Positions 8,482 to 15,365 of a stretch of DNA of 41,602 bases are shown here, in pieces. Source of the DNA: a virus; IMG/VR virus record IMGVR_UViG_3300026488_000034, positions 1 through 41,602 of that record; one strand, written 5' to 3'. Each line of letters starts with the position of its first letter. Position 1 is the stretch's first letter. The position numbers and the translations under genes were made by a program. Under the pieces are notes generated by a model. It was not told the DNA's origin. It worked only from the letters and a program-made list of their open reading frames with translations, and made no database searches.

Positions 8482-8672
8482 TCTATTATCTGAAAACAAA
8501 ATGGACAACAAGAAACATAGATACCTTGCTTACTTCTATATGCAAAAAAGAATTCAAATAGCTTAAAGAATCTTTAATCGAAATGATAGACAGCTTCTTT
8601 GAATGCATGAGAATTCTAAAAGAATCGAATATGCAAATAACTGTGCTATACGCATATCTAGTTTAGCAATGT

Positions 8673-10445
8673 CTAAATCTTATAGCTTCTAAAGAATCGT
8701 CTTATAGCATCAAGAATGAATCTCACATTGTCAAAAAGGATTCTATAGAAAAGTTTCTTTCTAGTTTTCTTGTAGCGTAATGCAAGATCTTTAAATCTCC
8801 TTATATCAACAATTTTGAGTATGTTAAAAGCTTTATAGATCTTTTGTTGTTTGAAGTACCTTATAACCTCATTGTAAGCATTAAGAAATTTAGCATAGCG
8901 ATTTAGCTTATTCTGGCCAAATAAAAGCCAATCATGTATAGCTTCTGTGAAAAGTCTTCTAAACTCCTCATAATTTGAAAGGATTTGAAACATAAGCAAT
9001 GTGCATAAAAGAGCACCACTCTTGAATCTGAATTCTTCATCTTCTGGTTTGAATTCTATATCGTTCTTTCCTTTAAGAATTGAGTAGAATTGGTATAAGA
9101 TCACATCTCCATTGTCAAGATCAATCATGAACCTTTTAAATAAGTTTTCTGCATTGCTTTTGGATATTGTGAATGAAACTTTCCTTGATGATTCGTGAAT
9201 GAATTCAAAAATATCAGATTTTCTGAGTAACTTCAAAGCTCTGTTGATTACTTTGCTATCAAGACCATTTTGTTTATTCCACATATATTTCAGTAGTTTA
9301 GCAATTTCGGATTTTGAATTAAACGTAACTGTAAAAGTATCAGAATCAATATCTGTAACCTTTTGTCCAAAGTAAGCAAGCACAAGCATAAGGATTGTGA
9401 TACCTTGTGCAACTTCTTCAACAAAGATTCTTGATTTTTCTGTGATTCCTTTTCTTCTAACTATGATATAACCATCTTTTGTTGTTTGTTGAATTGTGGT
9501 AAGATCAACATCTTCACCTGTGACTTCTTTAACAAGTTTTCTGAACTTTGTGTATCCTGGTAAGAATCCTGTGTATGTTTTTGCATACTTAACAGGATCA
9601 AGCCTTTTTGAAGATTCTTCATCTGTTCTTGGAACATACTGCTGGATGACTTTTGCAATTTGATCATAATCAAGATTTGTGTAACGCTTTAGAAGGCCAG
9701 TAGCAATCATACAAATATCCTGTCTGCGGCCTTCCTGATATACGGGTTCACTAAAGAGAATTCTTAAACCTTTGTGAATGTCATACTTTCTTGTGAACCC
9801 TTTAGCTTTCTTCTTTGTTTGGTAGTTTAGAGTTGCAACAAGCTTATACTTTATAAGCTTTTGTTTGATGTCTTCTATAACTCTATCGTATGCTTGTTTG
9901 TGTAGAAGAATATGTGAAATGTCACGTTTTAGGTTAGATTGTTTGATTCTCTTATAAGTTTTTGAATCTTCATAGGATGCTTCAGAATCTATGTTAACTG
10001 GTATTCTGTATGTATGATTAATTGTTGATGCTGTAGCTTTGTCAGATTTCAGAAATTTGTTGAATGATTCATGAGCAATCTTTACGAGTGAATCATAAAC
10101 TAATGAGATTTGATGTCCATTTTCATCAACAACTCTAGAGATGAAATGTTGGAGAGTTTTGTTAAGATAGGAACTTTCAATAAGCATTGTTTCAAAGAAG
10201 TTGAAAGACAAACAAGGAATGATGTTTAAGAAGACATGAGCATGTCCATTTGTTTCATTGATGTCTATGTCAAGAAACTTATAAACTTCGTGTTGTGAAA
10301 GTGCTTTAAGAACACCATATGAGTTAAAATCAAGGTCTGCAGCAATTGATTCCCATATAGCTACAGACCTAGGTTTATCGATGTAAAGATTTGGAGTCAT
10401 AAGTTTTCCAATTTTTTGTGTTTTGTATGTTTTGGTGATTTTCAT
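8673..10445 (-). CDS. Candidate replication/DNA-binding protein (590 aa)
   Basis: I do not recognise this protein as a whole. Residues about 237-297 (EGRRQDICMIATGLLKRY, then DYDQIAKVIQQY, then DPVKYAKTY) resemble the small helical domain found at the C-terminus of plasmid and phage primases (PriCT). Residues about 375-420 (SEIAKLLKYMW, then SKVINRALKLLRKSDIFEF) look like a winged helix-turn-helix. The ends are strongly basic, which suits DNA binding. No zinc-finger, Toprim or Walker motif is visible. A strong ribosome binding site (AAAGGAGG) precedes the ATG, and the leader holds a hairpin. It lies directly beside the 56-bp repeat array, as initiators often do beside their iterons. Initiator function is inference; a transcription factor is the alternative. 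Confidence 0.6.
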   Translation of the reverse strand: MKITKTYKTQKIGKLMTPNLYIDKPRSVAIWESIAADLDFNSYGVLKALSQHEVYKFLDIDINETNGHAHVFLNIIPCLSFNFFETMLIESSYLNKTLQHFISRVVDENGHQISLVYDSLVKIAHESFNKFLKSDKATASTINHTYRIPVNIDSEASYEDSKTYKRIKQSNLKRDISHILLHKQAYDRVIEDIKQKLIKYKLVATLNYQTKKKAKGFTRKYDIHKGLRILFSEPVYQEGRRQDICMIATGLLKRYTNLDYDQIAKVIQQYVPRTDEESSKRLDPVKYAKTYTGFLPGYTKFRKLVKEVTGEDVDLTTIQQTTKDGYIIVRRKGITEKSRIFVEEVAQGITILMLVLAYFGQKVTDIDSDTFTVTFNSKSEIAKLLKYMWNKQNGLDSKVINRALKLLRKSDIFEFIHESSRKVSFTISKSNAENLFKRFMIDLDNGDVILYQFYSILKGKNDIEFKPEDEEFRFKSGALLCTLLMFQILSNYEEFRRLFTEAIHDWLLFGQNKLNRYAKFLNAYNEVIRYFKQQKIYKAFNILKIVDIRRFKDLALRYKKTRKKLFYRILFDNVRFILDAIRRFFRSYKI

Positions 10446-10473
10446 GTTTCTTTACCTCCTTTGTTTTTTGTTT

Positions 10474-10507
10474 TTGGGGTTGGGTCCAAAGATGGGCCTG
10501 ACCCCAA
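10474..10507 (-). promoter_or_regulatory. Leader hairpin of the 590-aa gene
   Basis: TTGGGGT (10474-10480) pairs with ACCCCAA (10501-10507). After a 2x2 mismatch, GGTCC pairs with GGGCC (one G-U). On the minus strand it is followed by A-rich sequence and then AAAGGAGG of the 590-aa gene. It lies in the 5' leader, not after a stop codon, so control of translation or mRNA stability is likely. Confidence 0.45.
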
Positions 10508-10722
10508 CTACTAATTCGATACAATCTCTATTGGTGTAGACCAGCCTTGTAAACTCGTTATCTTTCCCAACCTTGTTAGAATTAGCTTTCAAACTTTCCT
10601 GGAAACGACCCCAAATCTTTACAATTGTTTGCTATTAGTTTGTTCTAAACTCTACTTCTTAAATGTTGCTTTGTTAATGTTAGTTATTAAAGAAAGTTTC
10701 ATGAAAAAATTTAGTAGTTTTA

Positions 10723-10754
10723 TGGGTCTAGGATCAACTTAGATCCTAGACCCA
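10723..10754 (-). terminator. 13-bp perfect hairpin after the 288-aa gene
   Basis: Arms TGGGTCTAGGATC (10723-10735) and GATCCTAGACCCA (10742-10754) pair perfectly with a 6-base loop. It starts 9 bases after the stop codon. The minus strand continues TAAAACTACTAAATTTTTTC, so a U-rich stretch exists but is 14 bases away. A terminator is likely. Confidence 0.6.
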
Positions 10755-10763
10755 ACATCTTTG

Positions 10764-11630
10764 TTAGAAAAGTGGTGGTAATTCATCTGAACCAAACAAG
10801 TCAAACATAGAACGAAAATCATCACTTAATGCTTCAGATAACGGATCTTCAATGTTATTCATTGGAAATAGAGTTTTATTAAGCTCTTTGAATTCTTTAT
10901 ACCAACGATCTAGCAATACAAACTTAAAGATTACTCCATCTAATAGCTCCAGAAGAAATGCTAATTCATTATACATACCTTCATACTTATTTGTCCAACT
11001 TCCTTTTTGAACTTCATAGTAATTGAGGAATTCTGGGATAAGAAGCACAACCAAGCTTTCTATAACATTAGGACTATCTTCATACAAATCAGTTATTGCA
11101 GATGCAAACTGCTCATCAAATCTTTGATCATCCCAAAGTCTTTGTCCAATCATAAATGACAGAATATCATTGACAGTCCAAACCAATCTTGTAAATTCTT
11201 CTGGATCATGATAGCAAGGATAAACATGTAATGCTAAAGTGGCTACTCTTGCCTCCCAAAAAGGATGCTCAGGTATTGTTAAATCATCTATAATTTCATC
11301 AGGTTGTGGTTTTTCTCCTGATAGGATTTTATTGATCTGTTTCAATGTGAAAGGTTTCATTCTACCTTTATGCTCGATTAAACTAATAAGGTGATCAACA
11401 TCTTCACTTTTAATTTGAATCTTTTCACCGTCTACTGTAAAGAATCCACTAGCTTTTTTAGCAACATCAAATGCTTGTTTCTTCCAATCTTTACCTATAA
11501 GTTTCCTCCATGTAGGTTCATGGAAACTATCAATTGTAATAGTTTCTAGGTTTTCTTGTTTGAAAGAATGATAGAATTTCTTAGTTGCTGTCTCACAAAC
11601 TAGAAGTACTAAAGCTTTCTTAGGTTTCAT
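10764..11630 (-). CDS. Hypothetical acidic protein (288 aa)
   Basis: I do not recognise this protein. It starts with KPKKALVLLVCETATKKFYH, a short hydrophobic strand that could open an alpha/beta fold. The C-terminal half is helical and acidic and ends in a Phe/Leu-rich acidic tail (DDFRSMFDLFGSDELPPLF). No signal or membrane segment is visible. Two ATG codons in a row follow AAAGGAGG; the second (11630) has the better spacing. It lies between the PAAR gene and the 590-aa gene and is bounded downstream by a strong hairpin. The acidic C-terminal tail ending in Phe resembles, in style only, partner-recruiting tails such as those of single-strand binding proteins. Confidence 0.65.
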   Translation of the reverse strand: MKPKKALVLLVCETATKKFYHSFKQENLETITIDSFHEPTWRKLIGKDWKKQAFDVAKKASGFFTVDGEKIQIKSEDVDHLISLIEHKGRMKPFTLKQINKILSGEKPQPDEIIDDLTIPEHPFWEARVATLALHVYPCYHDPEEFTRLVWTVNDILSFMIGQRLWDDQRFDEQFASAITDLYEDSPNVIESLVVLLIPEFLNYYEVQKGSWTNKYEGMYNELAFLLELLDGVIFKFVLLDRWYKEFKELNKTLFPMNNIEDPLSEALSDDFRSMFDLFGSDELPPLF

Positions 11631-11654
11631 CATAGCCTCCTTTTCCTCGTTAAG

Positions 11655-11954
11655 TTAACCATTAACAAAAACATTTGCGCTTGATGATACTATTACCCCT
11701 TTAGGACAACCACTGACAATATCACCAAGTCTTGCACAACCAATTCCGTTTACTAAAACATTAGGACTGCATGATACTATTATAGCTGTATGACCACATG
11801 ATGCTATACCGATAGCACTGCAGAATGATACGTTTATACCGTTTGCAAATACATTTGCAGAACCTGACACAATTACACCAGAAACATCTTCACATCCTGA
11901 ATGACAACAACAAATAGCTTTAAATACATCACCAATTCTTGCTACACCAGGCAT
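11655..11954 (-). CDS. PAAR-repeat spike-tip protein
   Basis: The 99-residue protein shows the PAAR pattern: short Gly-rich beta turns with SGSANVFANG, SCSPNVLVNG, GCARLGDIVSGCPKG and SSSANVFVNG. PAAR proteins form the sharp cone at the end of a contractile tail spike and bind a metal ion. Nine Cys and one His-rich spot (AICCCHSGC) are present, more than I expect for the family. The true start is ATG 11954 behind GGAGG at 8 bases; the ORF upstream of it runs through the terminator of the preceding gene. It is about 7.4 kb from the spike gene at 19381-20454, with which it should assemble. Confidence 0.88.
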   Translation of the reverse strand: MPGVARIGDVFKAICCCHSGCEDVSGVIVSGSANVFANGINVSFCSAIGIASCGHTAIIVSCSPNVLVNGIGCARLGDIVSGCPKGVIVSSSANVFVNG

Positions 11955-11982
11955 TTCATAATCCTCCGAAAAAAAAAAATGA

Positions 11983-12018
11983 TTGGTGGATGGATCAATT
12001 CTATGGTCCATCCACCAA
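11983..12018 (-). terminator. Rho-independent terminator with 11-base U-tract
   Basis: Arms TTGGTGGATGGA (11983-11994) and TCCATCCACCAA (12007-12018) form a 12-bp stem after the stop of the 63-aa gene. On the minus strand the stem is followed by TCA and eleven T. It is the only hairpin here with a full textbook U-tract. The PAAR ribosome binding site follows immediately, so some read-through or a separate promoter is needed. Confidence 0.75.
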
Positions 12019-12023
12019 CAATA

Positions 12024-12215
12024 TTACATGCAAGACTTCACGCGGTCTTTAATAGCTTTGAATTGTTCTTCAGTTACAGTAAGAGTGTATGCTTGACCAT
12101 TTGCATAAAGAAAATCTATTCGATTGTAAACTTCATAGAATTTGATGGATAACACATTATCTAAGTTAATGAAAGTTTCTGTGTTCTCATCTTCAATTGA
12201 AAGAAACTCCGCCAT
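12024..12215 (-). CDS. Small hypothetical protein (63 aa)
   Basis: An acidic 63-residue protein beginning MAEFLSIEDEN. AGGAGG at suitable spacing supports the ATG. The middle (TFINLDNVLSIKFYEV) looks like beta strands, and the end is a short helix (EEQFKAIKDRVKSC). I do not recognise the family. It lies between a tail-associated repeat protein and the PAAR tip gene, and its stop is followed by a true terminator. A small virion or chaperone role is possible but unsupported. Confidence 0.65.
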   Translation of the reverse strand: MAEFLSIEDENTETFINLDNVLSIKFYEVYNRIDFLYANGQAYTLTVTEEQFKAIKDRVKSCM

Positions 12216-12236
12216 GTTACCTCCTCGAACTCCTTC

Positions 12237-12719
12237 TTAGCCAAATATTAATGCTTTGATTAGAGCTTCTTTCTGTATCCTCTTATTATCCCAAACGTAG
12301 CCTGGATTATCCTTCTCACTATTGTTGAATAATACAGACACTTTATTTCCATCTACTTTGATCGTTTTACCATCGCCTGTGATTGAAACTGTTGATGATC
12401 CACCAGATATTTCTTGCCATGAACCTGAGATATAAGCATAAAGCTTCAACGTGTCATTTTTCAACCAGATTAAACCATCATAAGGATTAGATGGTTCTGT
12501 AGTTCCAATGAAAACATTAGGATCAAGTGCTGTAACCTCTTTCCAAGTTGATCCATCATACCTTAATACTTTTGGTGGTTGTTTGGATGTATCTATCCAT
12601 AAATCACCAACACTAGCATCTGTAGGAGGTGTAGATTGTACATAAGTAGGAGTTACTGGTTTAGATGCTGTTGAAGAACTTTTGGTCTCCATATAGATTA
12701 CATGAGATACATTCTTCAT
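12237..12719 (-). CDS. Tail-associated protein with GDLWID/GLIWL repeats
   Basis: The 160-residue protein has a Ser/Thr-rich N-terminus. Two copies follow of a motif common in phage tail fibre and tail tip proteins: DASVGDLWIDTS then YDGSTWKEV, and NPYDGLIWLKND then ISGSWQEI. A Gly-rich beta segment (VSITGDGKTIKVDGNKVSV) and a helical end follow. It is probably a small fibre or adaptor on the virion. GAGG lies 9 bases before the ATG; an internal Met10 is an alternative start. It sits near PAAR, which agrees with a tail-tip location. No chaperone is seen beside it. Confidence 0.7.
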   Translation of the reverse strand: MKNVSHVIYMETKSSSTASKPVTPTYVQSTPPTDASVGDLWIDTSKQPPKVLRYDGSTWKEVTALDPNVFIGTTEPSNPYDGLIWLKNDTLKLYAYISGSWQEISGGSSTVSITGDGKTIKVDGNKVSVLFNNSEKDNPGYVWDNKRIQKEALIKALIFG

Positions 12720-12741
12720 AGGTTATGACCTCTATTGTTGT

Positions 12742-13692
12742 TTAGAATATCCATTCAATAGAGTTCTGAATTCTCTGTTGTTGATGAGCAAAACCATCTT
12801 TTGAGCATATCTTTTGATATGGACAAAACCCACATTCATCTCTCTTAATGATTTGTAACCTGTTGGGTGGAATATCTGGTACTTGTTTCTTTTCGATTGC
12901 ATTAAGAATAGTTTCATACATCCAAAGTATATCGTTTTTGTAAGTTTCCCATAATTTAACAGGATCAGCTGTGAAAATCTTGAATGGTAAGTCTCTTGTA
13001 CCATCTGGTAATTTGAGAGGTTTGAAATCTCTCTTTAAATACATTAACTGTACACTATCACATTGTTTACCTAGCAATTCTGTCCAAACCCAGTAATAGG
13101 TAGCTAACTGTTTCCAATGAGGAATTTTGCCATAGAACTGTTTGTCATGTATTTCATCACCTATAGTTTTGATTTCTAGAATGATAGTTTTATCTTCGTT
13201 TGTTTTATATACTAGATCAATGTAGCCTTTAAGTTTCTTTTCTGGAATTTCGAATTTTACTTCCGATTGCACATCTTTGTATACTTTTGCAAGTAATGAT
13301 TGAACCCATTCATGTACAGCATTACCAACATGAGTAATGATTTCACTATAAGGATAGAATAGTTGTAATTCATAATCAGCATTTGTGAATCTATAGTAAA
13401 CTTTTCTTGGACAAAGATTGCATATATCAGTAGGAGAAATCCATTTCTTTTGGTAAGACATAGATACCTTCTGATTCTTTTTGTATTCTTCTTTAAGCAA
13501 ACTTAGAAATACATCAGAGTTTAGTTCAACATCAAGATTTCCTGTAGAAATTCTACCAGATTGTTTCCTAGTAACACTATCTTTTTGAGAAGATATAATA
13601 GTTTCAGATTTAACAATCTTTTTCTTGGAAGTTGTTGGCTGAGGAGCATCTTGTGGTAGTTTAGCTTTTACAAGAAGATCTGCGAAATCCAT
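12742..13692 (-). CDS. Cas4/RecB-like PD-(D/E)XK nuclease with Fe-S cysteines
   Basis: The 316-residue protein has all parts of the Cas4/AddB-type nuclease: Cys91/Cys94 in ICNLCPRKVYY, His127 in VGNAVHEWV, Asp159 in KGYIDLVY, E173-x-K175 in ILEIKTIG, a Gln/Tyr motif in WKQLATYYW, and the C-terminal cysteines C287, C290 and C296 in CGFCPYQKIC. The cysteines should hold a 4Fe-4S cluster. Such phage enzymes resect DNA ends for recombination. The start is ATG 13692 behind AAAGGAGG; the longer reading frame runs through a hairpin. Residues 1-60 are a low-complexity Lys/Ser linker. No cas1 or CRISPR is nearby, so a link with the RecA-like gene is the simplest reading. Confidence 0.88.
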   Translation of the reverse strand: MDFADLLVKAKLPQDAPQPTTSKKKIVKSETIISSQKDSVTRKQSGRISTGNLDVELNSDVFLSLLKEEYKKNQKVSMSYQKKWISPTDICNLCPRKVYYRFTNADYELQLFYPYSEIITHVGNAVHEWVQSLLAKVYKDVQSEVKFEIPEKKLKGYIDLVYKTNEDKTIILEIKTIGDEIHDKQFYGKIPHWKQLATYYWVWTELLGKQCDSVQLMYLKRDFKPLKLPDGTRDLPFKIFTADPVKLWETYKNDILWMYETILNAIEKKQVPDIPPNRLQIIKRDECGFCPYQKICSKDGFAHQQQRIQNSIEWIF

Positions 13693-13723
13693 ATCAGCCT
13701 CCTTTTTGAGTGAAAAGTGGTTC

Positions 13724-13759
13724 GGGTCTAGTCCGATATAAATGAATAGGACTAGACCC
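13724..13759 (-). terminator. 11-bp perfect hairpin upstream of the Cas4-like gene
   Basis: Arms GGGTCTAGTCC (13724-13734) and GGACTAGACCC (13749-13759) pair perfectly. It lies 11 bases after the stop of the 150-aa gene and 31 bases before the next start. No U-tract follows on the minus strand. It is a probable terminator or processing site. Confidence 0.55.
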
Positions 13760-13770
13760 TTCATCCATAG

Positions 13771-14223
13771 TTATGCAACATAACCTTTAATATGCTTAAG
13801 GGATGCCTGCCTTCTTTTGTAAGCACCGACAACACCTTCTACAAGTTTTTTAGCAGCATCTTCATTGAAAGCTATTCTTGTTGCTTCATATATCAAAGCT
13901 ATATCAATATAAAGATCTACTTTCTCTTCAATATTAGTCTCATTACCAACTTTTCCAGCGATAATTTTCTTAAGATTTTCTGACTTAATCTTGAGTGATG
14001 TCTTTGCTATATCAATGAAATTTGATATGATATCCTTGTTAAACATGCTTGTACTTTCTGTGAGTAGATTTACTGTTTCTTGGTCTTTAATGATGGACTC
14101 TAACACAGCTTTGTGATCATCTTTAAGCATATACTTGAATGTTGATTTGTTTACAACTTTAAGATGTTTAGAAAGTTCATCAATAAGAGATTGGTAACTT
14201 TCAGCAATATTACGCAATTTCAT
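13771..14223 (-). CDS. Small helical hypothetical protein (150 aa)
   Basis: An almost wholly helical, Lys-rich protein with no membrane segment. The start MKLRNIAESY follows GAGGAGG, placing it within the last codons of the previous gene (13-base overlap), so translation is coupled. The end is basic (YKRRQASLKHIKGYVA). I do not recognise the family. It forms a pair with the 263-aa gene; the two helical proteins may act together. Its stop is followed by a strong hairpin. Confidence 0.68.
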   Translation of the reverse strand: MKLRNIAESYQSLIDELSKHLKVVNKSTFKYMLKDDHKAVLESIIKDQETVNLLTESTSMFNKDIISNFIDIAKTSLKIKSENLKKIIAGKVGNETNIEEKVDLYIDIALIYEATRIAFNEDAAKKLVEGVVGAYKRRQASLKHIKGYVA

Positions 14224-15001
14224 TAGCAACAGCCTCCTCGGCAAAGAGATACTCATATTTTGCAAGATCTGGTGATGAAAATCTAATGATAGGATTATCA
14301 ATACCAAGTAACTCTTTGATTTCTTTCACCATATTAAGGCCAGTTTTGAATATAACTGTGATTGTACTTGCTCCTACTACAATAGATTTATCGCCATATA
14401 AACAACGATCTAATGATATGATTTCAAGTGTAGTATATTGCATCCATAGAGTGATTTCTTGAGCAATCTTCTGAATTTGATTGAATGCATCAATTTCACT
14501 ATTAATAGGAGTAGATACAATTGCTGACAACCTTTCATAGAAAGTATTGTAGGTTTTATCATGCAACTTCAAGAAGTAGTCAATCAATTCACCATATTCA
14601 CCGAATTCATGTTGTTTCTTTCTAAGCATATCTTCATAAAGTTGTTTAGCACATTTCGTAAGATCTAAAACAATGCTTGGAAAATTTCCGTTAATGCTTT
14701 TATCTAGCAAGTAGAATCTATATAAAGCAGATAAAGTTTCTAACCAAGCTTTCCAAACTAGAAACTTAGTATCAAGCACAAAGAATGTAATAGCTTTGTA
14801 AGTATAAGGTGATGCAATCATTTCAACCACAAGGTCACTGTAAACATGTAATAATGTTGTAAGAAATCGATAGCTTGTAGATGCTAAACGATATACATCA
14901 ACATTAGGAATCTTTTCTTGCAACTGTTCAAGATTTCCAATAGCAAACGTAAGTTGTGATTTCAATGCTTTTTGTAGATTAGTTTTTATGTATTCTATCA
15001 T
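14210..15001 (-). CDS. Helical hypothetical protein (263 aa)
   Basis: I do not recognise this protein. It is mainly helical, rich in Leu, Tyr and Phe, without a clear signal peptide. A hydrophobic patch near residues 66-110 (AITFFVLDTKFLVWKAW) looks amphipathic more than membrane-spanning. AAAGGAGG lies about 12 bases before the ATG, a slightly long spacing. It overlaps the 150-aa gene by 13 bases and follows the 87-aa membrane protein by two bases. The three form a small coupled group of unknown role between the RecA-like and Cas4-like genes. Confidence 0.68.
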   Translation of the reverse strand: MIEYIKTNLQKALKSQLTFAIGNLEQLQEKIPNVDVYRLASTSYRFLTTLLHVYSDLVVEMIASPYTYKAITFFVLDTKFLVWKAWLETLSALYRFYLLDKSINGNFPSIVLDLTKCAKQLYEDMLRKKQHEFGEYGELIDYFLKLHDKTYNTFYERLSAIVSTPINSEIDAFNQIQKIAQEITLWMQYTTLEIISLDRCLYGDKSIVVGASTITVIFKTGLNMVKEIKELLGIDNPIIRFSSPDLAKYEYLFAEEAVANEIA

Positions 15002-15003
15002 TG

Positions 15004-15267
15004 TTATATGGCTCCTCCTTTAAAATCTTTGTTTACACTAAGTTGCCCATATACTTGATGTACAATTTTGGTTAATTCTCTAACTTGATCGTTGACCTTA
15101 CAAATGTCATCATGTATCATATCAACTTTAGCCTCGATTCTCTCCACCCTCTGTTCAAATATTTCGACACTACTTTCTGAGAATTTCTTTCCAGTATAGA
15201 GACCAATAATAAATAATATTACGGCTGGGAAGTCATGCAACAACTTGAGAATCTCGATTTCACCCAC
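15004..15267 (-). CDS. Small protein with one membrane segment and a coiled coil
   Basis: The 87-residue product starts at GTG 15267, chosen because GAAGAGG lies 8 bases upstream; a GTG three codons earlier is too close. Residues about 8-25 (LHDFPAVILFIIGLYTG) form one membrane segment. Residues 35-70 form a charged heptad-like helix (FEQRVERIEAKVDMIHDDI). One membrane segment plus a coiled coil is seen in some holin-associated proteins such as XhlA, but there the order is reversed and no lysin gene is nearby. Function is therefore open. It precedes the 263-aa gene by two bases. Confidence 0.65.
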   Translation of the reverse strand: MGEIEILKLLHDFPAVILFIIGLYTGKKFSESSVEIFEQRVERIEAKVDMIHDDICKVNDQVRELTKIVHQVYGQLSVNKDFKGGAI

Positions 15268-15335
15268 ATCACACACCTCTTCATATTAAGTACTGATGTA
15301 TGTTCGTTTTCTTTCAGTTCGGAAAATAGAAAAAT

Positions 15336-15365
15336 GGGACAAAGCCCACCTAAGAGCTTTGTCCC
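15336..15365 (-). terminator. Hairpin overlapping the end of the recombinase gene
   Basis: Arms GGGACAAAGC (15336-15345) and GCTTTGTCCC (15356-15365) pair perfectly, and the stop codon at 15350-15352 lies in the loop. On the minus strand the stem is followed by ATTTTTCTATTTTCC, a fair U-rich tail. It is a likely intrinsic terminator built into the 3' end of the gene. Confidence 0.68.

Larger units (their letters stand above)
7736..8672. other. Long non-coding gap with degenerate repeats
   Basis: The 937 bases between the 590-aa gene and the nuclease gene hold no ORF with a ribosome binding site on either strand, apart from the nuclease leader. It is very AT-rich, with an A-run (8069-8079). 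Five 56-bp repeats are entered separately. Weak repeat-like pieces also occur near 7945, 8130 and 8545. From about 8482 to 8672 I see only AT-rich sequence with no clear structure. No tRNA or CRISPR is visible. Origin or regulatory use is inferred. Confidence 0.7.
10446..10763. other. 318-bp intergenic region with two hairpins
   Basis: This gap holds a leader hairpin next to the 590-aa gene (10474-10507) and a perfect hairpin next to the 288-aa gene (10723-10754). The 215 bases between are AT-rich without an ORF. I see no copy of the conserved promoter-like element and no convincing sigma70-type promoter. It probably holds the promoter for the 590-aa gene. Confidence 0.55.

Noticed and set aside
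7736-8672. tRNA or small ORF genes in the long gap
   Set aside because: I found no T-loop-like GTTCGAATC pattern or cloverleaf on either strand and no short ORF with a ribosome binding site.
12732-13004. 90-aa minus-strand reading frame
   Set aside because: It overlaps the Cas4-like gene in another frame. The Cas4-like frame holds all catalytic and Cys motifs.
15004-15267. Holin
   Set aside because: One membrane segment and a coiled coil are not enough. No endolysin is adjacent, and the order of segments is opposite to XhlA.
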